This document shows, in pieces, positions 59,201-64,000 of a stretch of DNA of 64,000 nt. A program made the position numbers and the translations under genes. Source of the stretch: Loripinus fragilis (taxonomy: Eukaryota > Mollusca > Bivalvia > Lucinida > Lucinidae); the NCBI GenBank assembly GCA_964019695.1, contig OZ026515.1, forward strand, positions 138,280,549-138,344,548, given 5' to 3'. A model generated the notes under the pieces. The model was not told the origin of the DNA. It did no database searches and was given only the letters and a program-made list of their open reading frames with translations. Position 1 is the stretch's first letter; each line of letters begins with the position of its first letter.

Positions 59201-59532
59201 TATTTTTGTGTCTACCTCCCTATATGTGAACTACATTGTAATGATAATTCGATCTGGTCTGTTTTTACTTTAGGAACTAATTTCCAGTCAATCTCATGAA
59301 CTGGCTAAAAATTTGTTTGATCTTAGAACAGATTTGCATACTTCTAAATGCAGCTACATGTTCAGATATTCAGAATTCAGTAATACCCTGTCAATTGCCT
59401 TTCCAACTTTTGAGACAGCACTGTGTAGATCTTTGTGTTCTGATCCCATCCGTGATGTTGCTTCTCGGATTCTCCGCACTGTCTGTGATAGAATAAGGGA
59501 CTGTGTTGTTTGCACATCACCATTTTCAGGGC
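38190..59532 (-). CDS. RMND5: RMND5, CTLH/GID complex RING E3 ligase subunit (exons 2-9)
   Basis: Join of complement 59532-59387, 53492-53355, 48866-48766, 47848-47682, 44698-44533, 42795-42693, 40780-40626 and 38253-38190. Eight exons give 1040 nt, about 346 residues, with phases that fit at every junction and canonical AG/GT sites. The product is collinear with vertebrate RMND5A/B (about 391 residues): LisH ([16 protein letters not shown]), CTLH and CRA ([40 protein letters not shown]), and a Gid2-type RING ([22 protein letters not shown]). RMND5 pairs with MAEA as the catalytic core of the CTLH (yeast GID) ubiquitin ligase, in nucleus and cytoplasm. The first exon (about 45-50 residues) is missing and probably lies beyond 64000. 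Introns range from 0.9 to 5.9 kb and are packed with mobile elements. A/B paralogue cannot be told. Confidence 0.96.
38291..38458. mobile_element. Palindromic MITE in the last RMND5 intron
   Basis: ATAAATAGAGAATACTAGGT is inverted as the end ACCTGGTATTCTATTTAT, and TTTTGATATCAAGTTTACCA is mirrored by TGGTAAACTTGATATCAAAA. GGCTTTGAGAAC is mirrored by GTTCTCAAAGCC. Total 168 bp, ending 37 bp from the exon start at 38253. Confidence 0.85.
39303..39592. mobile_element. Probable MITE with ATTCGAA-rich ends
   Basis: TACAGTCGAATCTCC with AAATTCGAAGTATCGAAA on the left faces TTCGAATTAGCGAGTATTTC and GAGGTTTTCTGTATA on the right, an imperfect inverted pair. A related TACTCGCTAATTCGAAAT block is at 58999-59018. 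Confidence 0.45.
39728..39977. mobile_element. MITE family B copy
   Basis: Left end CACATATGAGCTGCAACATG continues AAATTTCCAACAATG. Right end ACATTGTTGGAAATCACATG continues TCGCGGCTCATATGTG, its inverse. The interior carries CTGATCAGAGCCTTTGCTAG and CTTAAAAGGAGGCTGCACAG. Confidence 0.9.
40491..40587 (+). mobile_element. 5'-truncated SINE with target duplication
   Basis: It starts inside the SINE body (ATTTATCCTAGCTTAGTACT) and ends in AAATCAAACAAAAAA. A 15-bp duplication TCAAAGGCTAAATGC flanks it (40476-40490 and 40588-40602), so the truncation happened at integration. It lies 38 bp downstream of the RMND5 donor at 40626. Confidence 0.92.
40626..40780 (-). CDS. RMND5: RMND5 exon 8 (RING start)
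   Basis: It encodes [20 protein letters not shown], then [20 protein letters not shown] and [11 protein letters not shown], ending in a split Lys codon before GTAAG. Cys of ACPIL and the ICGH Cys/His are RING ligands of the Gid2 type. In the vertebrate proteins the equivalent reads [16 protein letters not shown] and CGHIISRDAL. Confidence 0.96.
41300..41374. mobile_element. Hairpin MITE F, left half, interrupted
   Basis: CTTACCCATCAGTTTTAAC and GGGTGCTCACAAGAACCGTC up to CATTGAG are the left arm of MITE F. The right arm resumes at 42592-42655 (ACTGAGACGGTTCTTTTGAG). The break falls in the loop of the central GAACCGTCTC hairpin. Confidence 0.85.
41375..42591. mobile_element. 1.2-kb TIR element inserted in the MITE F hairpin tip
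   Basis: Ends GCTTTTCCAGAAAAAAACAC with CTGGGGTGGAAGACGGC and the inverse GCCGTCTTCCCCTCCCAG with GTCTTTTTTTCTGGAATAGC form 37-bp TIRs. Just inside each TIR, in the same orientation on both sides, stand three phrases of the type ACCAACCACCCATGTAATTA. The interior 41530-42430 has no convincing coding frame. The target duplication is blurred because the target is itself palindromic (CATTGAG / CACTGAG). Confidence 0.8.
42592..42655. mobile_element. Hairpin MITE F, right half
   Basis: ACTGAGACGGTTCTTTTGAG, TACCCACAACATA and a TTGAGAAAATC stretch form the right arm of the element interrupted at 41374. It ends close to the RMND5 exon 7 donor (42692). Confidence 0.8.
42693..42795 (-). CDS. RMND5: RMND5 exon 7
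   Basis: Acceptor ATATTTCAG. It completes a split Ser codon and encodes [20 protein letters not shown] and [14 protein letters not shown] before GTAAG. It corresponds to the vertebrate stretch [20 protein letters not shown] just before the RING. Confidence 0.95.
43734..44174. mobile_element. 440-bp TIR element with ACTTGCTAAA phrases
   Basis: Left TCAGGGATCAAATTTTAGAA with TTTTAACAGCTTGCTAAA mirrors the right TTTAGCAAGTTAACAGGTGC with TAAATTTGATCCTGA. CTTGCT and AGCAAG phrases recur along both arms. The middle (43930-44035) holds a separate palindrome around CAGCTTCTTCAGAAGCTG. Confidence 0.8.
44533..44698 (-). CDS. RMND5: RMND5 exon 6 (CRA region)
   Basis: Acceptor CATCTTTCAG. It encodes [20 protein letters not shown], then [20 protein letters not shown] and [15 protein letters not shown], ending with AG of a split Ser codon before GTAACA. 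Vertebrate RMND5 has MGSLVYLRQGIENSPY and [20 protein letters not shown] here. Confidence 0.97.
44731..45011. mobile_element. MITE family A, copy 2
   Basis: CATGCGCAGATGCAGGAATT opens it and TTTGGATCTGGGCATG closes it. The interior follows copy 1: AGTCCTCA.CTTATTTTACAG, AAATGGTT.ATTTCAA.GAAAAC, TTTTCCAAGGTTCC and GGTCCAACATTTTCCAGG. It begins 33 bp upstream of RMND5 exon 6 (minus strand). Confidence 0.9.
45338..45556. mobile_element. MITE family B copy
   Basis: CACATATGAGCCGCGACATG with AGATTTCCAACAATGTGGCA mirrors TGCCACATTGTTGGAGATCA with TGTGTTGTGGCTCATAT. It is the cleanest pair of ends of this family in the window. Confidence 0.92.
45627..45817. mobile_element. Hairpin MITE F, copy in RMND5 intron 5
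   Basis: Ends TAGGTTTAGATAA and TTATCTAAAGTCC are inverted. The centre is the 24-base perfect palindrome-like tip AGAACCGTCTCATTGAGACG followed by GTTCT. GGGTGCTCAAAAG and CTTTTGAGTTCCC flank it symmetrically. Confidence 0.92.
45951..46143. mobile_element. Hairpin MITE F, second copy
   Basis: The same plan as 45627-45817, with the tip changed to GTACAATCTCATTGAGATGG. Left TAGGTTTAGATAAG, right CACTCTTAACTAAAGGCC. Confidence 0.9.
46927..47121. mobile_element. Hairpin MITE F, third copy, inverted
   Basis: GGACTTTAGTTAAGAGTGCG, AAGAACCGTCTCAATGAGAC and GTTTATCTAAACCTG read in the opposite order to the two copies before it. Diverged relatives are at 26062-26190, 43030-43110, 58870-58950 and 59095-59160. 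Confidence 0.9.
47258..47675. mobile_element. MITE family D, split by a SINE, touching an RMND5 splice donor
   Basis: TACAGTAAAACCTGTCTTAA with GTGCCACTTAAAAATAGAC on the left mirrors GAGTGGCTGCTTAAAACAGG with TTTTACTATA on the right. A second hairpin AAGTATTGCAGAATGC / GCATTCTGCAATATTT is central. The SINE at 47307-47509 lies inside. The right end stops about five bases from the exon 5 donor (GT at 47681-47680). Copies: 54741-54752 plus 58635-58831, and 60720-60925. Confidence 0.9.
47307..47509 (-). mobile_element. Full-length SINE nested in MITE D
   Basis: On the complement it starts GGGAGCGCAGTGGCTCAGTG, has box B AGTTCGAGCCTC and ends with CAAACAAACCA. It is the same family as 5416-5613. 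A short AAAGGT is present on both sides. Confidence 0.92.
47682..47848 (-). CDS. RMND5: RMND5 exon 5 (CTLH end, CRA start)
   Basis: Acceptor TTATTTTTCAG. It encodes (S)[38 protein letters not shown] and [17 protein letters not shown] and ends in G of a split Glu codon. [10 protein letters not shown] is among the most conserved stretches of RMND5. The donor is G|GTTTGT, a weak match to the GTRAGT consensus; a MITE begins immediately beyond it. Confidence 0.97.
47878..47996 (-). mobile_element. SINE fragment
   Basis: TTCCTGGGTTGAACCAGTAC, CTTGCTCAAGGACACAACAC and a TTGTTTGATTCTTTACCTCC tail match the SINE body on the complement. The tRNA head is lost. Confidence 0.8.
48000..48195. repeat. Dispersed repeat G, copy 1
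   Basis: It shares with 54045-54240 the blocks TTATCCTTTTTGAAAA, GAAGCCATCTGATCAGGA, CACACTGTTTT and GTAACAGGATAAAAATTTGG. Ends are not resolved. Confidence 0.6.
48250..48445 (-). mobile_element. SINE, diverged subfamily
   Basis: On the complement a head GTGGCTCAGTGGTAGAGTGC with box-B-like GGTTCAATCCTC is followed by CTTGAGCAAGACTCTTG and a body that departs from the main family (CCACCACAGGTTTAAACCAG). Confidence 0.8.
48699..48761 (-). pseudogene. Partial tandem duplicate of RMND5 exon 4
   Basis: About 62 bases of exon 4 (48775-48836) are repeated here in the same orientation with seven to eight differences. On the minus strand the copy starts right after the GTAA of the exon 4 donor and runs GTTGAACCATTTCTAGAGTT to CTGCAGCCATATAGG. 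It lacks an acceptor and the donor, so it should be spliced out with the intron. Confidence 0.88.
48766..48866 (-). CDS. RMND5: RMND5 exon 4
   Basis: Acceptor TTTCTTAG. It encodes [20 protein letters not shown] and [13 protein letters not shown], ending in AG of a split Ser codon before GTAAG. It corresponds to vertebrate [20 protein letters not shown]. The next exon completes Ser-Trp-Ala. Confidence 0.96.
49047..49240 (-). mobile_element. SINE, diverged copy
   Basis: TTCCTGGGTTGAACCAGTAC, GTCTTGCTCAAGGATACAAC and a GTTTGTTTATTGTTTG tail on the complement. The head region (GTGACTCTACCAGCGGTGAG) is scrambled. Confidence 0.75.
49296..49419. mobile_element. 124-bp palindromic MITE
   Basis: GGATTGAAATGCAGATTTTT with AGCTTGCACTGGA and CAAAACATTAG on the left is mirrored almost perfectly on the right, giving arms of about 50 bp and a 20-bp loop. 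Confidence 0.9.
49920..50165. mobile_element. MITE family E, copy
   Basis: ACGCGTGAAAGTT at the left and AACTTTCACCCATG at the right are inverted ends. GAGGCTGACTTTCTATGGAA with AGTCAGCCTC forms an inner hairpin and CCTGAATTCAGGAATAATCC another. It matches 53043-53287 throughout. Confidence 0.9.
50350..50445. repeat. 22-bp tandem repeat, four copies
   Basis: AGGTCAGGTTGACGTAATGA followed by GC is repeated three times exactly, then once with changes (GGTGGACGGAATGATC). It is in RMND5 intron 3. Confidence 0.97.
50943..51140 (-). mobile_element. SINE, nearly full length
   Basis: On the complement it has AGAGTTCTTGACTTGAGACC, box B GAGTTTGAGCCTCACC, CTTAGTACTGGTTCAACCC and an AAATCAAATCAAACAAAC tail. 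The first bases of the head are altered by a short insertion (GGTATTGGTAGAG). Confidence 0.88.
51375..52906 (+). mobile_element. Pearl-like element with about nine core repeats
   Basis: Perfect 15-bp inverted ends ATGCCCCCAAAGGAA (51375-51389) and TTCCTTTGGGGGCAT (52892-52906). The core has units of 130-145 bp, each with ACTAGGTCAGAGGTCAAGGT, CACAGTGACCC, CATCCCAAGATGCAT and AATTTGGAATTCCTA. Two unit types (GCACCAGTTTCTAGAAAC or CTCCGGACACAATAATTC) tend to alternate. A GGACGGACAGACGGACGGAC tract follows at 52850-52868. Open frames over the array are repeat translations. It is in RMND5 intron 3. Confidence 0.92.
53043..53287. mobile_element. MITE family E, best copy
   Basis: TACATGGGTGAAAGTT and AACTTTCACCCATGTA are perfect inverted ends. 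Inside, GAGGCTGACTTTCCATGAAA and its inverse make a hairpin, with CCTGAATTCAGGATTAATCC next to it. Confidence 0.93.
53355..53492 (-). CDS. RMND5: RMND5 exon 3 (LisH)
   Basis: Acceptor TTGTTTTCCAG, donor GTAACA. Forty-six codons, phase 0 at both ends: [40 protein letters not shown] and AESLSE. The stretch [20 protein letters not shown] is the LisH helix pair, vertebrate [20 protein letters not shown]. Confidence 0.97.
54045..54240. repeat. Dispersed repeat G, copy 2
   Basis: It matches 48000-48195 through TTATCCTTTTTTGAAAA, GAAGCCATTTGATCAGGA and GTTAACAGGATAAAAATTTG. An overlapping open frame (53809-54063, minus) is not recognised. Confidence 0.6.
54769..54793. repeat. Poly-C tract
   Basis: A run of more than 20 C inside the left arm where a CCCCCC phrase ending is expected. 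The length is likely slippage or assembly dependent. Confidence 0.9.
55600..55818 (-). pseudogene. Mutator-like (MULE) transposase C-terminal fragment
   Basis: The minus strand encodes [20 protein letters not shown], then [20 protein letters not shown] and SCIKK, and after a one-base loss in an A-run (near 55682) [20 protein letters not shown]. The pattern R-x-N-N-x-x-E-x-W, F-x-x-L-V, P-x-x-W and a following basic tail is that of MULE transposase C-termini. No catalytic DDE core is left. It lies between the arms of the GGACATTTGCCCCC element, in the part missing from its tandem partner, and ties this fold-back family to MULEs. Recognition is from memory of the pattern. Confidence 0.7.
55991..56439. 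mobile_element. Fold-back element, GGACAAAAGCCCAC phrase, short copy
   Basis: Left end GGGGAACGGACGAAAGCCCA, right end TGGGCTTTTGTCCTACACTC. A perfect 9-bp duplication GATTATATT flanks it (55982-55990 and 56440-56448). Most of the interior is the TACTCT-ended inner segment also seen in the long copy. Confidence 0.93.
57028..58015. mobile_element. Fold-back element, GGACAAAAGCCCAC phrase, long copy
   Basis: The left arm (57028-57145) reads GGGGAACGGACAAAAGCCCA, then five to six phrases GGACAAAAGCCCAC or GGACAATAGCCCAC. The right arm (57900-58015) has seven inverse phrases and ends GTCCTACACTC. CTTAAGATT stands on both sides (57019-57027, 58015-58023). The uninterrupted site exists at 55233-55241 in the duplicated flank. 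An inner TIR segment (about 57500-57860, GGGGGGTACTCTGATAT ends) is nested. Confidence 0.95.
58635..58831. mobile_element. MITE family D, right part beyond the fold-back insertion
   Basis: AGTAAACCTGTCTTAAGTGA continues with the family centre AAGTATTGCAGAATGC / GCATTCTGCAGTACTT and the end GGTTTTACTGTA. Its first bases TACAGTAAAAC lie at 54742-54752, before the fold-back complex. Confidence 0.9.
59387..59532 (-). CDS. RMND5: RMND5 exon 2
   Basis: Acceptor GATTATTCCAG, donor GTATTA. After two bases of a split codon it encodes [40 protein letters not shown] and KVGKAIDR. Vertebrate RMND5A has DHKDIHSSVSRVGKAID in the same place, followed like here by the NF-DSD of exon 3. Confidence 0.95.
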
Positions 59533-59574
59533 CTGGAATAATCAAAACCATCACTCTAAATAACCCTTTGTGGA

Positions 59575-59835
59575 CCTAGGGGGGTGGGGGTGGGAGAGGT
59601 ACTTTGATATTTCCATATATACATAGGTTTTGCCCATTTTGGGGCGCCGGGTTCAAATTTTCTTTTTCAATATATTTGGGGAGGTTTTCAGAAAAATGAA
59701 TTTTTTGGGGTATATGAAGATTTTGTGGCTATTTTTGGGGGGTAATCACAAAACTGGGATATTTTAATTGTGGGTCGTTTCTATGCATTTTAGTATCTTT
59801 TCTTAAGGTCAAGGCACAGAATATAAATATTTTCT
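59575..59835. mobile_element. Third copy of the TACTCT-ended inner segment
   Basis: It shares TATATGAAGATTTTGTGG, ATCACAAAA.TGG, TCGTTTCTATGCATTTTAG and GGTACTTTGATAT with the inner parts of 55991-56439 and 57028-58015, but has no GGACAAAAGCCCAC arms. So the segment also moves alone. It begins about 43 bp upstream of the RMND5 exon 2 acceptor. Confidence 0.75.
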
Positions 59836-60719
59836 GCTGGTACTTATCAGAGATGGGTTAATCTTATTCTGTAATCATGTTTACTTCTTCAGTAATCATA
59901 AAGTAATCTGTAATGATGGATTTTTATGTTTACAAGTAATCATAATGTAATCATACAGAATACAGAATACAAATTTTATTTATAGTCGGAAATCTAACAA
60001 ATTAACATTAGCTATGTATAGCTATTAACCGACACTCATCTTACTTGAGTGTAAGGGAACCATTGAACCTTAAATGGTTCATCATACCTATCTCACCATC
60101 ACATACTCAACTATGTTGTCTGGCTTCCGGTGTCAAGCTCTCAATAATAAATCTAAATGTTTATATATGACCACATATACATGTTAAATATTTGAAGTTT
60201 ATAGAGAATTTGATCCTCAAATGCACTTTGTTTCAAAATACAGGGTATTTTCTCAATTATCATAAATTGGAATAAGGAAAATCATACTCTCTCACTCTCT
60301 GTCATTACTCAACTATTCACTAAACAAATCTATTCACATTCCCTTTACAGGCTCTATTTCTCATGATTACTTAATGATTACTTTTGCTTTTTTATACAAA
60401 TAAATATAAAAATTGGTTTTAAAATTGAGTGTATAGTGTTTCCCCCAGTCCCCCAAAAAAGGCATGGTAAAGTTTCCAGGAAAAGGGTACTTTAAGCGCG
60501 TGACAACAGGCTAGAAGGGCACTTTTCAGGCCTTCAGATTTATGGTGGGCCCGGGTCATTGTCCCATGATTACAAAATATGGCCCATCACTTTCAAAGGC
60601 AGTGGGCCCAGTGGACCCATCCTTTTTAGTTGTGAAAAAATCTCACTTTAATAAAAAAATATTTATCCTATAGCGAGTCTACGAACTCCACAAAACAGAA
60701 AGTACATGTAGGTAGTCAA
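59836..60719. other. No gene recognised (RMND5 intron 1)
   Basis: AT-rich. GTAATCATAATGTAATCAT strings near 59865-59970 give a loose repeat. No RMND5 exon 1 and no named element found. Confidence 0.45.
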
Positions 60720-60925
60720 TACAATAAAACATGTCTTAAGCAGCCACTCAAAAATAGACAAAACAAAGATCTTAATAACAAATGGTAGCATAATGACGGT
60801 CGAAAGGATTGCAGAATGCTCCCCTTGGAGCATTCTAAGGGGAGCATTCTACAATACTTTTGACCTGCATTAAGGGATAATTGGTCTTCTTTTTTGACTT
60901 GCTGCTTAAGACAGGTTTTACTGTA
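60720..60925. mobile_element. MITE family D copy
   Basis: TACAATAAAACATGTCTTAA with GCAGCCACTCAAAAATAGAC mirrors GACTTGCTGCTTAAGACAGG with TTTTACTGTA. The central hairpin is duplicated in part (GGAGCATTCTAAGGGGAGCA). Confidence 0.92.
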
Positions 60926-61741
60926 TAATCAGCAGTCAATATACATATATGCACACAATTGTCTGTGTCAGTGAGTAGGTAAGGTATACAACCCAAAAGT
61001 CATCTGTGTTAGGTTTGATATGCTTAGGCCCATCATTTCAGAATTTTGACCCACCATTTTTTGCTCCATGGGTCACTTTGGCCAACCAATCTTGAAAAAA
61101 ATCTGAAGCCCTGACTTTTGAGCACACGACTAAATGCTAACGGGGCATTTTTTAAAGTGCGGTAACAGGTTATGAGGGCACTATTAAGCCCAAGTTAGAA
61201 ATTGAATATGATGTTGCCAAATAAAAATGTATGTCCCCTAGCAGCATGATGCAGCTGTTATCTGTCCTTTTTAAATGCAAACTACACTTCTTATTGTTTA
61301 GACTGATTTTAGTGTTTGAATGGCAGTTTATGAGTGTACATTAATTTATTAATGTATTTTGCAATACAGGCTAAACCTTTTTGTGATTGGCAATTTGGGG
61401 GTTAGTACACCCATGACCTTCGGCTGTGTGTATGAATTTTGTATTTATGTATTGATATATATATACTACACATGACCATGTTATGGTTAAAGTAGAAATA
61501 AACTTACATTACATTTATTTTAATTCTTAAAATTTATCAGAATCACATTATTATGGGAATATTTTTTTTTCTTTAATAGCCAAGATCACTCACTAAGTTT
61601 TTAACCAGGCTGCCTTTCTTTACAGTATTTGTTTTGATAATTTTACTTGTACCTTTAATATTGTTCAGTTGTTCAAATTCACACTTCATTTTTAATAATT
61701 GCTTACTGGGGTATTGTCATCAAAGTGATGTGTCAAAATTG
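60926..61741. other. No gene recognised (RMND5 intron 1)
   Basis: AT-rich intron sequence with GGGCACTATT/GGGCATGGCG-type strings shared with 60480-60600 and 62750-62800, a faint dispersed repeat. No coding signal. Confidence 0.4.
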
Positions 61742-62555
61742 AATGTAGGACAAAACATCCCGGGACAAAACATCCCATGCCATTTTTTGACACCCCGGAC
61801 AAAACATCCCGCATCGATTTGCCACCCCGGACAAAACATCCCATGCAGTTTTTGTCAGCCCGGACAAAACATCCCATGCCAATTTTGCCGCCCCGGACAA
61901 AACATCCCATGCCATTTCTGCCACCCCCGACAAAACATCCCACACTCTGTTTAAATCCTATAAAAGTGCATAAAACATCCCATTTAGTTAATTGTCACTA
62001 ATATTAATATTCTTAATGTACCATACCTATTGAAATGATTGGAGATCAAAGGTAGATAGATAATTAGACTAATTAGACATATGTTTCCCAATTATAATTG
62101 TTTGTTTGACCCAAGCTGCAAAATGATTTCTTTTAAGATGTAATTGGCTTCTTAACACTCAAATTTAGTTGTTTGTCACAAGAAGATATAATTATCTTTA
62201 TTAAAATTTATTTACACTGTTAAACTGCCCTTCAATCAATTTAAGATCTAGTTTATATCATTTCCACAGTCTTACTAGGGCATTCACTGCTAGTACATGT
62301 AATAGTAGATGAAGGTCCCAAATGAGACTTACCCTGAAGGAGCAGGCTGAGTGTGGGATGTTTTGTACGGGGTGGCAAAAAGGACATGGGATGTTATGTC
62401 CGGGGTGACAAAAACAGCATGGGATGTTATGTCCGGGGTGACAAAAACAGCATGGGATGTTTTGTCCGGGGTGGCAAATCTTTGTGGGATGTTTTGTCCG
62501 GGGTGGCAAAAAATGGCATGGGATGTTTTGTCCCGGGATGTTTTGTCTGGCTCCC
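61742..62555. mobile_element. Fold-back element, GGACAAAACATCCC phrase
   Basis: The left arm (61742-61950) holds seven GGACAAAACATCCC phrases separated by short spacers (ATGCCATTTTTTGACACCCC and variants). The right arm (62352-62555) holds the inverse phrases GGGATGTTTTGTCC with matching spacers. Ends are (G)AATGTAGGAC and GTCTGGCTCCC. A perfect repeat GTCAAAATTG flanks it (61732-61741, 62556-62565). The 400-bp centre is AT-rich and non-coding. Open frames with repeated WDVLSG or NIPC words are repeat translations. Confidence 0.95.
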
Positions 62556-62897
62556 GTCAAAATTGCCTCAGGTAATTAATTAGTGACCATTGTAAAAGGA
62601 TTAACACTGAGTTGAATATTGTAGCAGCAGGTGTCTTCCTTGCTACCTCAGGCTCCAAACTGAAAAAACTGTAACTTCCTTAGTTTTTGTCAGATTCTCA
62701 TGATTTTTTTACCAAAATGTAGGCCATTTTATGCAGTTTTAGAAAAGGGGCATGGCGCTGGGGAAAAGGGCATGGCGCTAGAGAAAATGGGCATGGCACT
62801 GCACTATGCTAAAACTGGCTAGGGGAAACACTACTGTACAGTGGAGAGTACCAGCTACACCTACATGTACAGACAGTCATAAAAGGAAGGAAGTGGC
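62556..62897. other. No gene recognised (RMND5 intron 1)
   Basis: Contains two to three GGGCATGGCGCT strings at 62745-62800. Nothing else is named. Confidence 0.4.
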
Positions 62898-62998
62898 TAC
62901 GGGTACGGGCCCGTATCCCTTGACTACGATTCTAGAGGTACGGTCCCGTATCTCTAGACTACGAGTCTAGGGATACGGGCCCGTACCTGTAGCCAGTC
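62898..62998. repeat. 100-bp palindrome of GGTACGGGCCCGTA phrases
   Basis: GGCTACGGGTACGGGCCCGT opens it and ACGGGCCCGTACCTGTAGCC closes it as the inverse. The middle holds GACTACGATTCTAGAGG, TACGGTCCCGTATC and GACTACGAGTCTAGGG. The phrase TACGGGCCCGTA is itself palindromic. Confidence 0.9.
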
Positions 62999-63183
62999 CA
63001 CTGAGGATGGGCTAGGGGTACGGCTCTAAAATTTCAATACAGGTATATGTTGCAACTTAATTAACAGTTTGAGAAGAATTATCCCACAAAAACTTTAGTT
63101 GCTAATTCAAATCAATTTAGGGGAAAACGGATGTACTGTGGTAAAGAAAACTAATAATTGCGTTCAGTTATGCAAGCCATGAC

Positions 63184-63408
63184 GGCGCCGCGCCGTGCTG
63201 CCGCGCCGAAATCTGCCGCGCCAGATATAAATTTTCCCTTCCCTGATTCACAAAGAGGTGTAAGTCCTTATCATTTTCCCTCTATCATCTGCAAATAGTA
63301 TTATCAACAATTGCCAATAATAGAATACATTAGTTTTTCAGAAATAATGATTTTAATGGCGATTTGACATGTGTCAGGGGTATGAAAGCCCCTGCCGCGC
63401 CGTACCTC
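63184..63408. repeat. GCCGCGCC phrase cluster
   Basis: GCCGCGCC occurs three times in 63186-63224 and once more at 63392-63400, in otherwise AT-rich DNA. GACGGCGCCGCGCCGTGCTG at the start is partly self-complementary. Confidence 0.6.
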
Positions 63409-63537
63409 TTGGGTTAGTGGCAGTTTTACCGTATTTTTTTTTAACAGTTGATTACTGAAACGTTTGTCCTGGTGCATTTTTACTAGAAATGTGGGCAAGG
63501 ATGGTTCTTAGTGGGTGTTTTTGGCATGCAATGAAAT

Positions 63538-63577
63538 ATAATAATAATAATAATATAATAATAATAATAATAATAAC
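63538..63577. repeat. TAA microsatellite
   Basis: About 12 TAA units with one interruption (ATAATAATATAATAAT). Confidence 0.97.
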
Positions 63578-64000
63578 GCACACACTCAATAGGCCCTTTT
63601 CATGAGTAAGTACAGCTGGACAATCAACTGGTCAGTTAAAATTGTGTTCACGGTCCGGTCCGCTTGCATCATAATGTATTCAAGGGCCCTTCATTAAATT
63701 AATTATCAAGAAACCTATACATTCCTGACTCAGTAATAGAACCAAACAAGTTCGTTACAGATGTATGTGCATGCCTTTAATCTTATCAATTAGTGCGATT
63801 AACAGATTTTCTAACACCTTTAATCATTTTCTAGAAAGAAGTTTGTGAACTTTAAAGGGGACGGCAACCCTGACGATTACTATGGTTTATATGAAAGATC
63901 TGTATAAACCATGAATTTTGATACCAGTTTCATAAAAATCGGTTGAAAAACGTAGAAGTTGTGGGTGTTTGAATATTTGCAAATGGACTGTAATGGAAGC
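63578..64000. other. No gene recognised (upstream of RMND5 exon 2)
   Basis: No minus-strand exon ending in one base of a split codon and resembling the RMND5 N-terminus was found here or elsewhere in 59533-64000. Confidence 0.4.

Noticed and set aside
61634..62583. Repetitive proteins with WDVLSG or NIPC words
   Set aside because: They are translations of the GGACAAAACATCCC phrase arrays.
59533..64000. RMND5 first exon
   Set aside because: No minus-strand frame with the expected N-terminal sequence and splice phase was found; it probably lies outside the window.

Overview
The window reads as AT-rich intron and intergenic DNA from an animal, most likely a bivalve mollusc. Three things point there: several subfamilies of tRNA-derived SINE sharing a body seen widely in bivalves, 'pearl'-like elements (short inverted ends around about 140-bp tandem cores, followed by an ACGG-type microsatellite), and dense families of short inverted-repeat elements (MITEs). 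I see no operon structure, no CRISPR array and no free-standing RNA gene.

One host gene is clear. The right third carries eight consecutive coding exons on the minus strand (59532 down to 38190) of RMND5, the RING-type E3 subunit of the CTLH/GID ubiquitin ligase. All eight exons are open, their splice phases fit, and they join into about 346 residues covering the LisH, CTLH, CRA and RING regions and the natural stop. The first exon (about 45-50 residues) was not found and is probably beyond 64000. The seven introns are full of nested mobile elements.

The left two thirds is transposon-derived. In order it holds: a 2.4-kb 58-bp satellite arranged as a giant inverted repeat (558-3012); SINEs and MITEs; a 1.3-kb mariner-type TIR element (5785-7121); a 49-bp minisatellite between inverted arms (8022-9688); a 740-bp palindrome (9977-10718) beside a decayed Penelope-like reverse transcriptase (10793-11774); a 4.1-kb TIR element with a mirrored array of TAGGAATCACA motifs (13751-17822); and a dead mariner cut in two by an 8.4-kb element (18627-27045), which itself holds a 5.4-kb TIR element. 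Further right are a microsatellite, a pearl-like element, SINEs, MITEs and a degenerate repeat field.

The most interesting material is a set of fold-back elements in introns 1 and 2 of RMND5 (54753-58634, 55991-56439, 57028-58015, 61742-62555). Their inverted ends are built from short repeated phrases such as GGACAAAAGCCCAC, GGACATTTGCCCCC and GGACAAAACATCCC. The families share terminal sequences, have target duplications of about 8-10 bp, and one copy holds a fragment resembling a Mutator-like transposase C-terminus. A duplicated stretch provides both the empty and the filled version of one insertion site. Several other elements here (58-bp array, TAGGAATCACA element, CGTTCTG element) follow the same plan of repeated motifs inside inverted arms.
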